Notes: generated from the sequence alone by a model not told the origin. A DNA stretch of 64,000 nt from UBA5796 sp040752455 (GCA_049324115.1 JBMOMN010000010.1:76041-140040), one strand, 5' to 3'. Positions 1-9,119 are shown, numbered from the stretch's first letter. Made by a program: numbers and translations.

Positions 1-3000
1 GAAGCTGTTGACGGCCCGCACGTGCCAGTAGTAGGTCGTCCCCAGGCTCAGGCCGCTGACCGGGACGCTGGTGCTGGTCCCGTTATTGACCCAGGAGCCG
101 TCGCAGGCACTGTTGTTCGAGGTGTCGTAGCAATACTCGTAACTCGATACACCGCTGCTGGCGTTCCAGCTCAAGGTCAGGCTGGTGGGCTGGTTGACCT
201 CGCCGTTGGCGGGATTGGTCTTGTTGAACGCGCCGGGGATGTCGCCGGTGGTGAACGACCACCAGGCATTGCCGTTGGAGTAGGTCGTGCCGAAGCTGTT
301 GACCGCCCGCACGTGCCAGTAGTAGGTCGTCGCCAGGTTCAGGCCGCTGACCGAAACGCTCGTGCTGGATCCGTTGTTGGTCCAGCCGCCGCACGAGTTG
401 TCGTTGGTCGTATCGTAGCAATACTCGTAACTGGCCGCGTTGCTGCTCGATCCCCAAGCCAGGGTCAGGCTGGTGGGTTGGTTGCTCGCCCCGTTGGACG
501 GGCTGCTCTTGTTGAACGCGCCCGGCACGCCGCCGGTGGTGAACGACCAGAAGGCCGTACTGGAGCCGTTCGAGTAGCGCGTGCCGAAACTGTTGTTGGC
601 GCGCACGTGCCAGTAGTAGGTGGTGTACTGGCTCAAGCCGCTGAGGGTCTTGCTGGTGGACGTACCGTTGTTGGTCCAGCCGCTACATGCGTTGTCGTTG
701 GTGGTGTCGTAGCAATACTCGTAGTTCGATACGTTGCTGCTCGTTCCCCAGGTCAGGGTCAGGCTCAGCGGCTGGTTGGTCGCCCCGTTGGACGGGCCGG
801 TCTTGTTGAATACCCCGGGCAGGCCGCCGGTGGTGAACGACCAGAAGGCGGTGCTGGAACCGTTCGAGTACCTTGTTCCAATGCTGTTCAGCGCCCGCAC
901 GTGCCAGTAGTAAGTGGTGTACTCGCTCAACCCGCTGAGGGTCTTGCTGGTGGAGGCGCCGTTGTTGGTCCAGCCGCTGCATGAGTTATCGTTGGTCGTG
1001 TCGTAGCAGTATTCGTAACTGGCCGCGCCGCTGCTGGCTTGCCAGGTCAGGGTGGGGCTGAGCGACTGGTTGGCCGCGCCGTTGGCGGGTCCGGTCTTGT
1101 TGAAATTGGCCGGCAGGCTGCCGGTCGTGAAGGACCACCATCCGCCGTTGTTGGCATAGACCGTCCCGGAGGCATTCGTGGCGCGTACCTGCCAGTAGTA
1201 GGTGGTGGCTTCGCCGAGGCCGACGGTGACGCTCGTATTGGACCCGGTGCTAACCCACGACCCGCCGCAAGCGCCGTCGTTGGTGGTGTCAATGCAATAG
1301 GCGTAGGAGGTCGCGCCGCTGCTGGCAGCCCAGCTCAGGGTCGGGTTGAGGGACAGTCCCGTCGCGCCGTTGGCCGGGGCGGATTTGGCGAACATGGCCG
1401 GGTAGTTGGCGAACTGGTGATACCTGCGGATCCACTCGTCCCATTGGGTGTTGGCCGTGAATTGCAGGAAGCCCGAACTGCCGTCGTAACGGGCGTCATA
1501 TTCGCCGGCCGTCTTCGGGAAGTAGATGCTGATGCCGCGCGCCCAGGGCCAGGCCGGGCCGTGATGCTCGTGGATCACCGCGTTCAGGACCGCATTCTCC
1601 ACCGCCAAGGCCGCGCTGTTGATCGCCGGGTCCGGGACGTTGATGCGGACCCAATCGGCGAAGTCCCACAGGTCAATGTAGTAGGTGTAACTGAATTCGG
1701 TGCTGTCATTGCGCGCCGCCTGGATCTGGGCAATGTAGTTGTGACCGTTGTTCATCAAGGCCACGGCAAAGTTGTTGACCGCCGTGTTGAGCGTGGCATA
1801 CGGCGAACCCAGGTTGACCGCCGATTGGGTATGGTCATTCCCGTAGGAACTGTAATAGAAATCCACGATGTCCGTCGCCAGGGTCGAGGCCGACATGGAC
1901 GGGGTCGCTTTCAGCGACGAAAGGATCGTATCGTAGGGCCAGCCGTCGTTGGGTTCGGTCTCTTCCGAGCCGACGCGGATGCCGGCGTAGGGCCTGATCT
2001 GGTTGTCCACTTCGGCCATCGCCATCAGGCAGGCATCCATGCCGACGATGTCGAAGGGACTGGCTCCGCCATTGGTGAGCGTGCTGAGCGTGGAACGCAG
2101 TTCGGGCATGTCAATGCTGTCGCCGCCGCTGGAGTCGTCGAACGCGACGCCTTTGGTGAGCACCTCGTTCGGGTCTCTCAAGCGCCAGCCGCTGCCGTGG
2201 TCCCACAGGACCAGGACGTAGTGATTGGCCGGGGCGAACGCCTTCGCCCAGCGGACGAAATTGAGCAGGGTCTCCGGGTGGCCCATATTGGCTTCGCCCA
2301 CGCTTGTGCCGTTGGCCGCGGTCGGCGTCAGGCCGGCAGTGATGTAATACCGCCGCGTGTCCGTCCAGTTGTCATAACTGGTATCGTAGCCGTCAATGCG
2401 GTCCATCTCCACCAGGATTTTGACATTCGCATCCGAGCCGACCGCCGACATTTCCATGAAATCGTTGACCGCAGCCGATTCGAGGTTGTTATCGCCGTCG
2501 AGGTAGACCATAAAGGTCCAGGAGTTGATCGTCGTCTGGGTATAGCACCACAGTCTCACATCGTCCACGAACGCGCCGATATCCGTCACGCTGGAGTCGC
2601 TGACGAACCGGAAGGCCAGCCAGACGGAAGTATCGCCAAGATAGGGACCCAGGTCCATATCTACAAATTGCCAGCCCCCTGAATCGCCCGAGATGCCCCA
2701 CCCATAGAAGTTCGAGCCGTTCGGGGAGGCAAGCCATTGGAAGGAGTCATACCCCGATTCGGATTTGTTCCAATAGTAGAAATCGTAGTCGGCGTAAGCG
2801 CATCCGCTCAAATCGAATGGACCATAGACCATCCAGGAATTCATGTAATTTGGGTAGTTGTTGGATGCCGGGTCAAGAGCATTCGCGCCGCCGTTGGCAG
2901 GCCAGGCGCTCCAATAGTCGGTATGGGGTTTGAAATCATCATCATCCCAATAGTATTCCCCATTGGTCGCGCCGTCGCCATCCAATGCCATCCAGCCCGT

Positions 3001-3357
3001 ACTGGGCCAGATCCCCTCGAAGGTTTCTGTCATGATGGTCCACCAGCCTCGATCCTCCCTGGTAGCGCGCTCCTCGTCTACTGGACCTTTATCCGGGTCG
3101 GGAGGCGCAGGGGGAAGAGTCAGGTCCGGTTCCCGGCTCGGGTCCTGTGTGCGATGCGAATCGGGTTTTGGTTGCAGGTTTAGTTCTGCCGGTTCGCCGA
3201 GAGTCGCCGTGACTTCGACCAGCTCACCTCCGGCCTGATAAGCGGACTTCTGGCCTGCTCCCGCTTCGACGGGTTTCGCCGCCCCCAGTTGGACGATCAA
3301 ACCGATAATCAGGAAAGCTGCCAGTAAAGTGAATCGAAAACCGACTTTCGTTTTCAT
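1..3357 (-). CDS. Secreted clostripain-like (C11) cysteine peptidase with fibronectin-like repeats, C-terminus beyond the window
   Basis: Extracellular cysteine protease. The frame is open from ATG 3357 to base 1 (1,119 codons) without a stop, so the 3' end is missing. The start follows a GGAGGG ribosome site by 5 nt and opens a signal peptide (residues about 1-32). Residues about 105-275 are a Gly/Asp/Trp-rich MAM or immune-inhibitor-like beta domain. The C11 catalytic domain starts near residue 277 (WTFMVYLDGDNNLE), with His387 in WDHGSGW and Cys443 in GMDACLMA, the family dyad. From about residue 655 there are at least five fibronectin-III-like repeats of about 97 residues, each with a YYWHVRA or YYWQVRA strand; at DNA level they recur every 290-294 bp. 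Such repeats usually bind surfaces or polysaccharide. A lipoprotein gene lies just upstream on the same strand. Family assignment is firm; the substrate is unknown. Confidence 0.88.
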   Translation of the reverse strand, partial: MKTKVGFRFTLLAAFLIIGLIVQLGAAKPVEAGAGQKSAYQAGGELVEVTATLGEPAELNLQPKPDSHRTQDPSREPDLTLPPAPPDPDKGPVDEERATREDRGWWTIMTETFEGIWPSTGWMALDGDGATNGEYYWDDDDFKPHTDYWSAWPANGGANALDPASNNYPNYMNSWMVYGPFDLSGCAYADYDFYYWNKSESGYDSFQWLASPNGSNFYGWGISGDSGGWQFVDMDLGPYLGDTSVWLAFRFVSDSSVTDIGAFVDDVRLWCYTQTTINSWTFMVYLDGDNNLESAAVNDFMEMSAVGSDANVKILVEMDRIDGYDTSYDNWTDTRRYYITAGLTPTAANGTSVGEANMGHPETLLNFVRWAKAFAPANHYVLVLWDHGSGWRLRDPNEVLTKGVAFDDSSGGDSIDMPELRSTLSTLTNGGASPFDIVGMDACLMAMAEVDNQIRPYAGIRVGSEETEPNDGWPYDTILSSLKATPSMSASTLATDIVDFYYSSYGNDHTQSAVNLGSPYATLNTAVNNFAVALMNNGHNYIAQIQAARNDSTEFSYTYYIDLWDFADWVRINVPDPAINSAALAVENAVLNAVIHEHHGPAWPWARGISIYFPKTAGEYDARYDGSSGFLQFTANTQWDEWIRRYHQFANYPAMFAKSAPANGATGLSLNPTLSWAASSGATSYAYCIDTTNDGACGGSWVSTGSNTSVTVGLGEATTYYWQVRATNASGTVYANNGGWWSFTTGSLPANFNKTGPANGAANQSLSPTLTWQASSGAASYEYCYDTTNDNSCSGWTNNGASTSKTLSGLSEYTTYYWHVRALNSIGTRYSNGSSTAFWSFTTGGLPGVFNKTGPSNGATNQPLSLTLTWGTSSNVSNYEYCYDTTNDNACSGWTNNGTSTSKTLSGLSQYTTYYWHVRANNSFGTRYSNGSSTAFWSFTTGGVPGAFNKSSPSNGASNQPTSLTLAWGSSSNAASYEYCYDTTNDNSCGGWTNNGSSTSVSVSGLNLATTYYWHVRAVNSFGTTYSNGNAWWSFTTGDIPGAFNKTNPANGEVNQPTSLTLSWNASSGVSSYEYCYDTSNNSACDGSWVNNGTSTSVPVSGLSLGTTYYWHVRAVNSF

Positions 3358-3430
3358 CGTGCCCTCCAATAACTGAAAAACGATTGGGTAGTTGACCGGC
3401 GGGTGCGTCGCACCCCCAGCGAAGTCTGGC

Positions 3431-3928
3431 TTAATCGGCGGAAATCACCTCGACCGATTGCGCCTTCAAATAAACGCCGTTCTGGTTGGATTCGACGGTC
3501 GCCACCAGTCGGATGACGGTTTTCGTATCTTGCTGCGAAGATGGATCGAGTTTTTCGGGGACGGTCCCCGTAACGTAGATCGCCCCACTCGTATCGGCAA
3601 TGACCCAATCACTGCGCGTGACCGGCGGCGTGCCCTGCACCTCCTTCAACAAATCCCAGCCCCGGTAATAGCCGATGATCTCCACCTGCTGGCCTGAATA
3701 ATTTTCCGGGCTGGCAAGGAGGCTGCCGATGAGATTGGTGAGAAGCGTGGACGATACAGATTGTGTGACCTGGGTCCCTGGCGTGGGCAACGCACTGCCA
3801 TCCCCTTGTTTTGGCGTCGGACGTTCGGCAGGGCCGGGCGTTGGCGTGTCAGCGTTGGAAGGTGCGCACCCGCTCCCGCCCGCCAGGAAGACCAGGCAAA
3901 TGAGGAAAAGAGCGAAAGGTTTGATCAT
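3431..3928 (-). CDS. Small lipoprotein with a probable OB-fold-like domain
   Basis: Predicted exported lipoprotein of 165 residues. The ATG at 3928 is chosen because it opens a hydrophobic signal (MIKPFALFLICLVFLAGG) ending at a Cys in GGSGC; an in-frame start 14 codons upstream would bury the signal. A Thr/Pro-rich linker (residues about 25-55) precedes a beta-rich domain with the phrases YSGQQVEIIGYYRGWDLL, SDWVIADTSGAIYVTG and VIRLVATVE, resembling OB-fold lipoproteins. No catalytic motif is visible and no specific function can be assigned. It is about 70 bp upstream of the C11 protease and may be co-transcribed with it. Confidence 0.7.
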   Translation of the reverse strand: MIKPFALFLICLVFLAGGSGCAPSNADTPTPGPAERPTPKQGDGSALPTPGTQVTQSVSSTLLTNLIGSLLASPENYSGQQVEIIGYYRGWDLLKEVQGTPPVTRSDWVIADTSGAIYVTGTVPEKLDPSSQQDTKTVIRLVATVESNQNGVYLKAQSVEVISAD

Positions 3929-4292
3929 CTGTTCCGGCCAGGGTGGAGCAGGCCCGCCAGCCGGGGACAAAAGGATTTGTCACTTTCAGTTTACACTTTT
4001 GTAAGGTGGAAAACAAGTACGTAATTTCACAACTGCCTTGCCCCCTTCGGGTGATGAGAGCCGTCACGCGACACATCGTCCCCATACGGGGACGATGCGT
4101 CGTGTTACAGGATTAATTCGGAGTCCAGCGCTTGCCCTGAGCCTGTCGAAGGGACTCCTGTCGTTGGGTTTCCAAAGTAGCAGGTCACGCTTGGAAAAAT
4201 GACCTACCCAATTTGCTGCAAAACCACAAAGTCACCAAGACGCTAAGGCACAAATTTTTTGGCTTCGTGTCTCCGTGCCTTCGTGGTGAGAA
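3929..4292. repeat. Gene-free stretch filled with palindromic repeats
   Basis: No gene seen. It holds a strong hairpin at 4064-4107 (ACATCGTCCCC paired with GGGGACGATGCGT, loop ATAC), a copy of the short repeat CCTGAGCCTGTCGAAGGG at 4136-4153, a hairpin with arms AGGTCA and TGACCT (about 4186-4205), and at 4218-4289 an imperfect palindrome of the CACAAAGTCACC...CCTTCGTGGTGAG family that recurs elsewhere in the window. Confidence 0.7.
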
Positions 4293-6116
4293 TTAAATCA
4301 ATCCCAGCGCGGACAACTTCCCCTCGGACGGGATGCCGCCGGGCCAATCGCGGACTTTGTAATAGTCGGGCAGCATCTTGTCCAGGTCAACCACCCGTCC
4401 CTTGCCGGGACCCTCAGGCAGCGGCTCGTGGAGGAGACGCGGCGAAAGGGTATCCTCTTCCGGTCCCGACCCCGCCCCGATCAGGAACAGGCGCTCGAGG
4501 GTGTAAACCCGTTCGGCCGCCTCCAACGCCTCGGCCGGGGAATAGTCCGCTCCCGTCGTAAAGTTCAACAATTGGGCCAGGCGCACGGGCCAGATCATCA
4601 TCTCTTTGGTGAAGACGTAGCGCACGGCGAAGAAGACGCAGATGCCGCCGGAGTCGATCAGGGCGAAGGCGTCCTGGAAGCGGGCGACCAGCTCGGCCTT
4701 GCCGTCGGTGGCCAGCCCGTCGGCCTTGACCGGGGTGCCGAAGACTTCCTCGTAGGCCACGTCGCCTTCCATGTGGGAAGCGCCTTTGTTGGAGGTGGCG
4801 TAGAGCAGGCCCATGCCCTGCGAGCCGCGCGGGTCGTAGCCGGGGAGTTCCTGCCTGCGGGCGGTAACGGATACTTCGGGACGGTTGTATTTCGCCGCCA
4901 GCCGGAACGAGCCTTCGGCCAGTTCGTCGCCGAAGCCGTCGCGGAAGGCGATCTTCTGCACCATGTCTATCACCGCGTCGGCGTCGCCGAAGGGCAGCGG
5001 GCGGCCGGTGTCTTCGATGCCGATCTCGCCCTTTTGGTAGAGTTCCATCGCGGCCGCAATCGTCAGGCCGGTCGAGATGGTGTCGAGGCCGAGTTCGTTG
5101 CACAGGTAGTTGGCTTTGGTCAGGGCGGCCAGGTTGTCCACGCCGCAGGCCGAGCCGAGCGAGGCGATGGTCTCGTATTCGGGGCCTTCGCCCTTGCCGG
5201 CGTACTTCTCCTCGTCCACGGCGGTCAGGCGGCCGCAGGCGATCGGGCAGCGGTAACACGGCTTGTGGGTGATGAGATATTTGTTCCTGAGCGCCACGCC
5301 GTCAATCTGGTCCACGCCCTCGAACACGCCGGTCTGGAAGTTGCGGGTGGGCAGGATGCCGAGGGTATTCGTCACCTGCGGGACGTAGGCCGTGCCGTAG
5401 ATGCGCAGGTTGGAGCCTTTTTTGATGTCCGCCCCGACCTCCTTGTTCAGTTCCAGGCTGAAGGCGCGCATCCCGGCGTCGTCGAAGAAGGCCGGATTTT
5501 TCTGGCCCATGACGACCACGCCCTTGAGGTTCTTGCTGCCCATGACCGCCCCCACCCCGGAGCGGGCCGCGGCCCGGTGCTTGTCGTTCATGATGGCCGC
5601 CATCAAGACCCGGTTCTCGCCCGCCGGGCCGATGCAGGCGACTTTGGCCTCGGGACGGGTCTCGGCCAGCAGGATGTCGGTCGTCTCGTGGACGTCCCGG
5701 CCCCAGACGTGCGCAGCGTCCCGGACCTCGACCTGGTCCTCGTTGACCCAGACGTAGACCGGTCCCCTGGCCGCGCCTTCGAAGATGAACATATCGTAGC
5801 CGGTGCGCTTCATCCAGGTCGGGAAATCGCCGCCGGAGTTGGAGTGGGCCAGCGCGCCGGTCAGCGGGGACTTGGTGACGACCATGTAGCGATTGCCGGT
5901 CGGGGCGGTGGTGGCGGTCAGGGGTCCGGTGGCGAAGATGAGTTTGTTGTCGGGCGAGAAGGGGTCCACTTTGGGGTCCACCTCGTCGGTCAAGTAACGG
6001 ATCGCCCAGCCGCGTCCGCCGATGTAGTCGCGGGCGATTTTGGGGTCAATCTCCTCGGTGGAGACTTTCCCGGTGGTCAGGTTGATGCGCAGTAGTTTGC
6101 CGTGCCAGCCGTACAT
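4293..6116 (-). CDS. Aldehyde:ferredoxin oxidoreductase family protein (tungsten/molybdenum-pterin)
   Basis: Cytoplasmic oxidoreductase of the AOR family, expected to oxidise an aldehyde or related substrate to the acid with ferredoxin as electron partner, using a bis-pterin W (or Mo) cofactor and one [4Fe-4S] cluster. The 607-residue length is typical. The N-terminal AFOR_N region is clear (GWHGKLLRINLTTGK, YIGGRGWAIRYL, TGPLTATTAPTGNRY, SPLTGALAHSNSGGDF). The cluster ligands are visible as CYRCPIACG, with the fourth Cys in LCNELGLDTISTG. A MoaD/ThiS-like gene ends 111 bp upstream on the same strand, a pairing often seen for tungsten enzymes. The physiological substrate cannot be read from sequence. 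Confidence 0.93.
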   Translation of the reverse strand: MYGWHGKLLRINLTTGKVSTEEIDPKIARDYIGGRGWAIRYLTDEVDPKVDPFSPDNKLIFATGPLTATTAPTGNRYMVVTKSPLTGALAHSNSGGDFPTWMKRTGYDMFIFEGAARGPVYVWVNEDQVEVRDAAHVWGRDVHETTDILLAETRPEAKVACIGPAGENRVLMAAIMNDKHRAAARSGVGAVMGSKNLKGVVVMGQKNPAFFDDAGMRAFSLELNKEVGADIKKGSNLRIYGTAYVPQVTNTLGILPTRNFQTGVFEGVDQIDGVALRNKYLITHKPCYRCPIACGRLTAVDEEKYAGKGEGPEYETIASLGSACGVDNLAALTKANYLCNELGLDTISTGLTIAAAMELYQKGEIGIEDTGRPLPFGDADAVIDMVQKIAFRDGFGDELAEGSFRLAAKYNRPEVSVTARRQELPGYDPRGSQGMGLLYATSNKGASHMEGDVAYEEVFGTPVKADGLATDGKAELVARFQDAFALIDSGGICVFFAVRYVFTKEMMIWPVRLAQLLNFTTGADYSPAEALEAAERVYTLERLFLIGAGSGPEEDTLSPRLLHEPLPEGPGKGRVVDLDKMLPDYYKVRDWPGGIPSEGKLSALGLI

Positions 6117-6138
6117 AAATGCTCCTTGGGTTTTATTC

Positions 6139-6217
6139 TGTCATTGCGAGCGAAGCGAAGCAATCTCCTCGCAAATTGGAGATTGCTTCGGCGGAAGAGC
6201 GCCGCCTCGCAATGACA
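6139..6217. repeat. 79-bp palindromic intergenic repeat
   Basis: Ends are perfect inverted copies of TGTCATTGCGAG, with inner arms GAAGCAATCTCC and GGAGATTGCTTC. It lies between the MoaD-like and AOR genes. The form is that of a non-autonomous REP or MITE-like element; a long hairpin in the transcript could affect read-through into AOR. Confidence 0.85.
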
Positions 6218-6227
6218 GGGGTGTATT

Positions 6228-6467
6228 CTATCCTCCGGCAATCGCCGAAAAAGCCGCGACCTCGTCGCCCTCCAAGACCGGCGCGTCGAGCGGGACGGTC
6301 AGGCCGTTGAGCACGATCACGCTCGAATCGTCCAGGGGGATGCCGAAAGGCGTGACCACCTCCGCCACGGTCGCGCCGGGCGGGACTTCGATCTCGATCA
6401 CGTTGCCCTTCGTGCCCGGCGGCAGGTGCTCGCGGTAGGTGGCGATGAGCTTGAGGCGGATTTTCAT
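6228..6467 (-). CDS. MoaD/ThiS-like ubiquitin-fold sulfur carrier protein
   Basis: Small 79-residue beta-grasp protein ending in AIAGG; the C-terminal Gly-Gly is the residue pair adenylated and thiocarboxylated in MoaD/ThiS carriers. Other family marks are VPPGATVAEVV and VIVLNGLTVPLDAPVLEGDEVAAF. Its position upstream of an aldehyde oxidoreductase suggests a carrier dedicated to the W/Mo-pterin dithiolene (MoaD role) rather than thiamine. The start is fixed by a TACAAT box 7 nt before ATG 6467, so the mRNA may be leaderless. The MoeB/MoaE partners are not in the window. Confidence 0.85.
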   Translation of the reverse strand: MKIRLKLIATYREHLPPGTKGNVIEIEVPPGATVAEVVTPFGIPLDDSSVIVLNGLTVPLDAPVLEGDEVAAFSAIAGG

Positions 6468-6474
6468 GGCGGGA

Positions 6475-6480
6475 ATTGTA
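6475..6480 (-). promoter_or_regulatory. -10 box of the MoaD-like gene
   Basis: TACAAT on the minus strand ends 7 nt before the start codon, so transcription would begin at or next to the ATG. Confidence 0.55.
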
Positions 6481-6527
6481 GCACAGCAAAATGAGTTCCA
6501 ATCCGCTAATCGGCGCTAATGCAGAGA

Positions 6528-6690
6528 GACTTCCGAAGTCTGCCCTTCCGAACTATCTTGCGGCACGAGACAAACCGTCCACGAATAAGGGCCGCGAATA
6601 CGCGAAGCCATTCGGGTATTCGTGAAGAAATTCGTGGACGGTTCGCCGGGAAAACCGCCCGGCGGGGTTGGAGAGACTTCCGAAGTTTTC
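6528..6690. repeat. Nested palindromic repeats downstream of the DUF1906 gene
   Basis: GACTTCCGAAGTC at 6528-6540 and GACTTCCGAAGTTTTC from 6675 flank a perfect 14-bp inverted repeat, AACCGTCCACGAAT (6573-6586) and ATTCGTGGACGGTT (6629-6642). The ACTTCSGAAGT motif is the same stem used by terminators at 20.4, 27.5 and 32.1 kb. Confidence 0.7.
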
Positions 6691-6695
6691 GTTAC

Positions 6696-9014
6696 CTACG
6701 GCACCGTAAACCCATCGAACCCAACCCCAAACCCCTTCGAGAGCGGATTCTTCTGCCGCAGGACCTTGATCGTGATCTCGTGATCCCCCTCCGCCAAGCC
6801 GGATATTTGAATATCCTTCAGCGACCATTTCGGCTGGTACAGGTCCACCGTCTGGAGGGGCGTCCCGTCCACCAAAATTTGGGCCTTGCCGTACCACGGA
6901 CCGGCGGCGGTCTTCCAGGTGAAAGCCGTCCCGCTGACGTGGAACGAGAGCTGCGCCCACTTGACTCCCGAAATCCGGAACCACCCGTCCGGCAGGCGGG
7001 CGTCGTTTTTGGCGTTCCAGCCGCCCAGGCGGATGAAGTCGTAGCTCAGGTCGTCGGTGTAAGTCCCGCCGAAACGGCAGCCCGCCACCCGCACCTGGGC
7101 GCCTTTGGAGGCCGGGCGCTTCGTCCCCAGGGCCTTGACGACGATGGTATGCGCCTGCTTCGGCAGGTTTGGGATGCGGATGGAAACCCAGAGCGGCTCG
7201 GCCCGGTACAGGTCCACCGTCTTGACCACCGTTCCATCCACCGTAATTTGGGCCTTGCCTTGGTCCGGCCCGCGATAGGCCAGCACGAACACGGTCGCCA
7301 CGTTGACGTTTTTCTTGCAGGCCAGCACCTGCCCGGCCTGCGACGTGTAGCGGTAGCCGCCGCCATACGCCGCCGCGCTCTGGTAGTTGTCCCAGCCGCC
7401 GTAAGTCACCAGGTACGAGGCGTCGTCCACCACCCTGGCGGCCGGGCCGCTCCCCGGAATAGCCGCCACGATCCCGTCCAGCACGTTGCTGTCAATGTTC
7501 AGCCCCAGGCCGCCCCAGACCTCGGTGTGGCTGCCCTCGTATTGGCGCAGGCGGGTCCGGTTCGTCCAAAAACTCGAAGACAGGCAGCTCACGTTCCAGA
7601 CGCTCGCCTCCGGGTCGTAGTAACCGCCGGGCGCATAATGGACCCAGTTCGCCAGCCAGGCCGCCTCCGGCGGGTTGGGCAGCGCCGCAATCGAATCCAG
7701 CCCCGAAGTGCAGGTGGACCCATAGACCCCGGCGATGTTCCCGCTGGCTTCGATCTGGTCGGTCCAGCCGGAGATGAAAGCCGTGGCCGCCTCCTTGCAG
7801 GCGGCGTTGTTGACGTTATAAGACTCCAGGTCGTAGTAGATCACCGTGCCGGTCTTGTCGGGCAGGGTCAGGCCCAGGGCGGCCGCCGCGTCCACGGCCG
7901 CAACCGCCTCGTCCGCGCCCTGCTGGTAGGCCACGACCGGGTCATCGCTCATCTTGATCTTGAAGATCGAGCACGACGCTTGCGGCCCGACCCAGGTGGG
8001 GATGAACTTCCAGCCCTGGTCGGCCAGGGATTGCAGGTAAGCCTGGGACAGGTTGAGGTTGTCGCAGGCCCGCACCGAGCCGCCGATGTACAGGTTGACC
8101 GCGTAATACGGGCTGGACTTCCACCAGGACAGCATGGCGTTGGCCGAGGGGATTTCGCAGACGTCGAAGCCCTGGCTGGTGAGGACGCCGGTGGCCGAAA
8201 GCGGACGGGGGGAGAAACCTGCTCCCGTTACAGACGGCATTTCCCTCACCGAGGCGGATGCGCCCGCCCCCGGCAAAGCCACGGCCTGCCACGAACTGCC
8301 GCCGTCGCTCGTTTTCACCAGCCGCTCCGTGACGGTGCAATCCGCCTTCGAGCGGCACTCCCCCTCCACCGACAGCGCCCACCCCGAGCGGGGATCCGCC
8401 ATTTGCGTTTGGGCGAACTTTTTATCCGAAAAAGGAGCGCAAGCTTCAGCTTGCTGGCTACCGGCGGACTGAAGTCGGCAATCCAGGGATTTTCGGGCAG
8501 GTTCGAAGCGGGTCTCGTCCCGGGTCCAGGTCTGGCCGCCGTCGCGGGTGATGAATCCGCTGCGCAGGTCGAAATTGGTCCCGGTCTGGTGCTTGACCGT
8601 CAGGCGGGCGGTCTGCGGATCGAGCCAGTCCATTTCGACGGCGGCGGCCGGGGGCAGGGACGGGTCGAGGGGCACGGAAACAGGCCACAGGTCCCAGCCC
8701 CGCCCCGCATCGGATGTTCGGGCCAGGGAAAAACCGTCAGCAGACGAGAAAAGCACCCAGCCGGTGTCCGGGTCCACGAAATCCACCGCCAAGATCTCCC
8801 CGGTTTGCGGAGGCGTGATCTCGCGCCAGTCCGAGCCGTCGTTGTCGGTCCAGTAAAGGCTCCCGCCGAAGAGCAGCCAGCCCGCGCCGGGCGCGGCCAG
8901 CCCGAAACCCCGGATGGAGGCGGCCGGGTTGCTTTGGGCCTGGGTTGGGGTTGCGGCGGGGATGAGCGAGGCGAGGAGGGTCAGGAGGATGATGCCGGTA
9001 AACAGTTTTTTCAT
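6696..9014 (-). CDS. Secreted multidomain protein: BNR/YCF48-like N-terminus, DUF1906 (glycoside-hydrolase-like) core, two C-terminal binding repeats
   Basis: Exported protein of 772 residues with signal peptide 1-27. Residues about 30-270 carry beta-propeller-like phrases (SDWREITPPQTGEILAVDF, TRDGGQTWTRDE, KTSDGGSSWQAV), typical of YCF48/sialidase-type repeats. Residues about 281-515 match DUF1906, a TIM-barrel glycoside-hydrolase-like domain (GFDVCEIPS, WKSSPYYAVNLYIGG, IYYDLESY). Two related beta repeats follow (GGWDNYQSAAAYGGGYRY and GGWNAKNDARLPDGWFR), probably carbohydrate-binding. Around residues 178-193 the peptide DCRLQSAGSQQAEACAPF is encoded by an intruding palindromic repeat at 8434-8482. 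A role in cell-wall or polysaccharide breakdown is likely but not shown. Confidence 0.8.
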   Translation of the reverse strand: MKKLFTGIILLTLLASLIPAATPTQAQSNPAASIRGFGLAAPGAGWLLFGGSLYWTDNDGSDWREITPPQTGEILAVDFVDPDTGWVLFSSADGFSLARTSDAGRGWDLWPVSVPLDPSLPPAAAVEMDWLDPQTARLTVKHQTGTNFDLRSGFITRDGGQTWTRDETRFEPARKSLDCRLQSAGSQQAEACAPFSDKKFAQTQMADPRSGWALSVEGECRSKADCTVTERLVKTSDGGSSWQAVALPGAGASASVREMPSVTGAGFSPRPLSATGVLTSQGFDVCEIPSANAMLSWWKSSPYYAVNLYIGGSVRACDNLNLSQAYLQSLADQGWKFIPTWVGPQASCSIFKIKMSDDPVVAYQQGADEAVAAVDAAAALGLTLPDKTGTVIYYDLESYNVNNAACKEAATAFISGWTDQIEASGNIAGVYGSTCTSGLDSIAALPNPPEAAWLANWVHYAPGGYYDPEASVWNVSCLSSSFWTNRTRLRQYEGSHTEVWGGLGLNIDSNVLDGIVAAIPGSGPAARVVDDASYLVTYGGWDNYQSAAAYGGGYRYTSQAGQVLACKKNVNVATVFVLAYRGPDQGKAQITVDGTVVKTVDLYRAEPLWVSIRIPNLPKQAHTIVVKALGTKRPASKGAQVRVAGCRFGGTYTDDLSYDFIRLGGWNAKNDARLPDGWFRISGVKWAQLSFHVSGTAFTWKTAAGPWYGKAQILVDGTPLQTVDLYQPKWSLKDIQISGLAEGDHEITIKVLRQKNPLSKGFGVGFDGFTVP
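8434..8482. repeat. Palindromic repeat inside the DUF1906 gene
   Basis: AAGCTTCAGCTT and GGACTGAAGTC-type palindromes sit inside the reading frame and keep it open. The composition matches the GAACTGAAGTCCGC-type repeats at 53.2-53.4 kb. Confidence 0.55.
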
Positions 9015-9119
9015 GGCAAAACCTTTCAGGGCAGACTTCGGAAGTCCCTTTTCCTCTACTTATAACATCCCCTCCCTCGAAAAAAGATTACAATTGACTC
9101 TCGGAGGAACGCCACCACA

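Noticed and set aside
22..2682. Plus-strand open frames over the C11 protease gene
   Set aside because: The repeats and catalytic motifs read only on the minus strand; the plus frames are shadows.
4428..6095. A 555-codon open frame on the plus strand across the aldehyde oxidoreductase gene
   Set aside because: Its composition is the antisense of a strong AOR gene; the translated sequence has no domain and no ribosome site. It is a high-G+C shadow.
6519..9065. An 848-codon plus-strand frame opposite the DUF1906 gene
   Set aside because: Arg/Gly/Ala/Val-rich shadow of the DUF1906 gene, without recognisable motifs.
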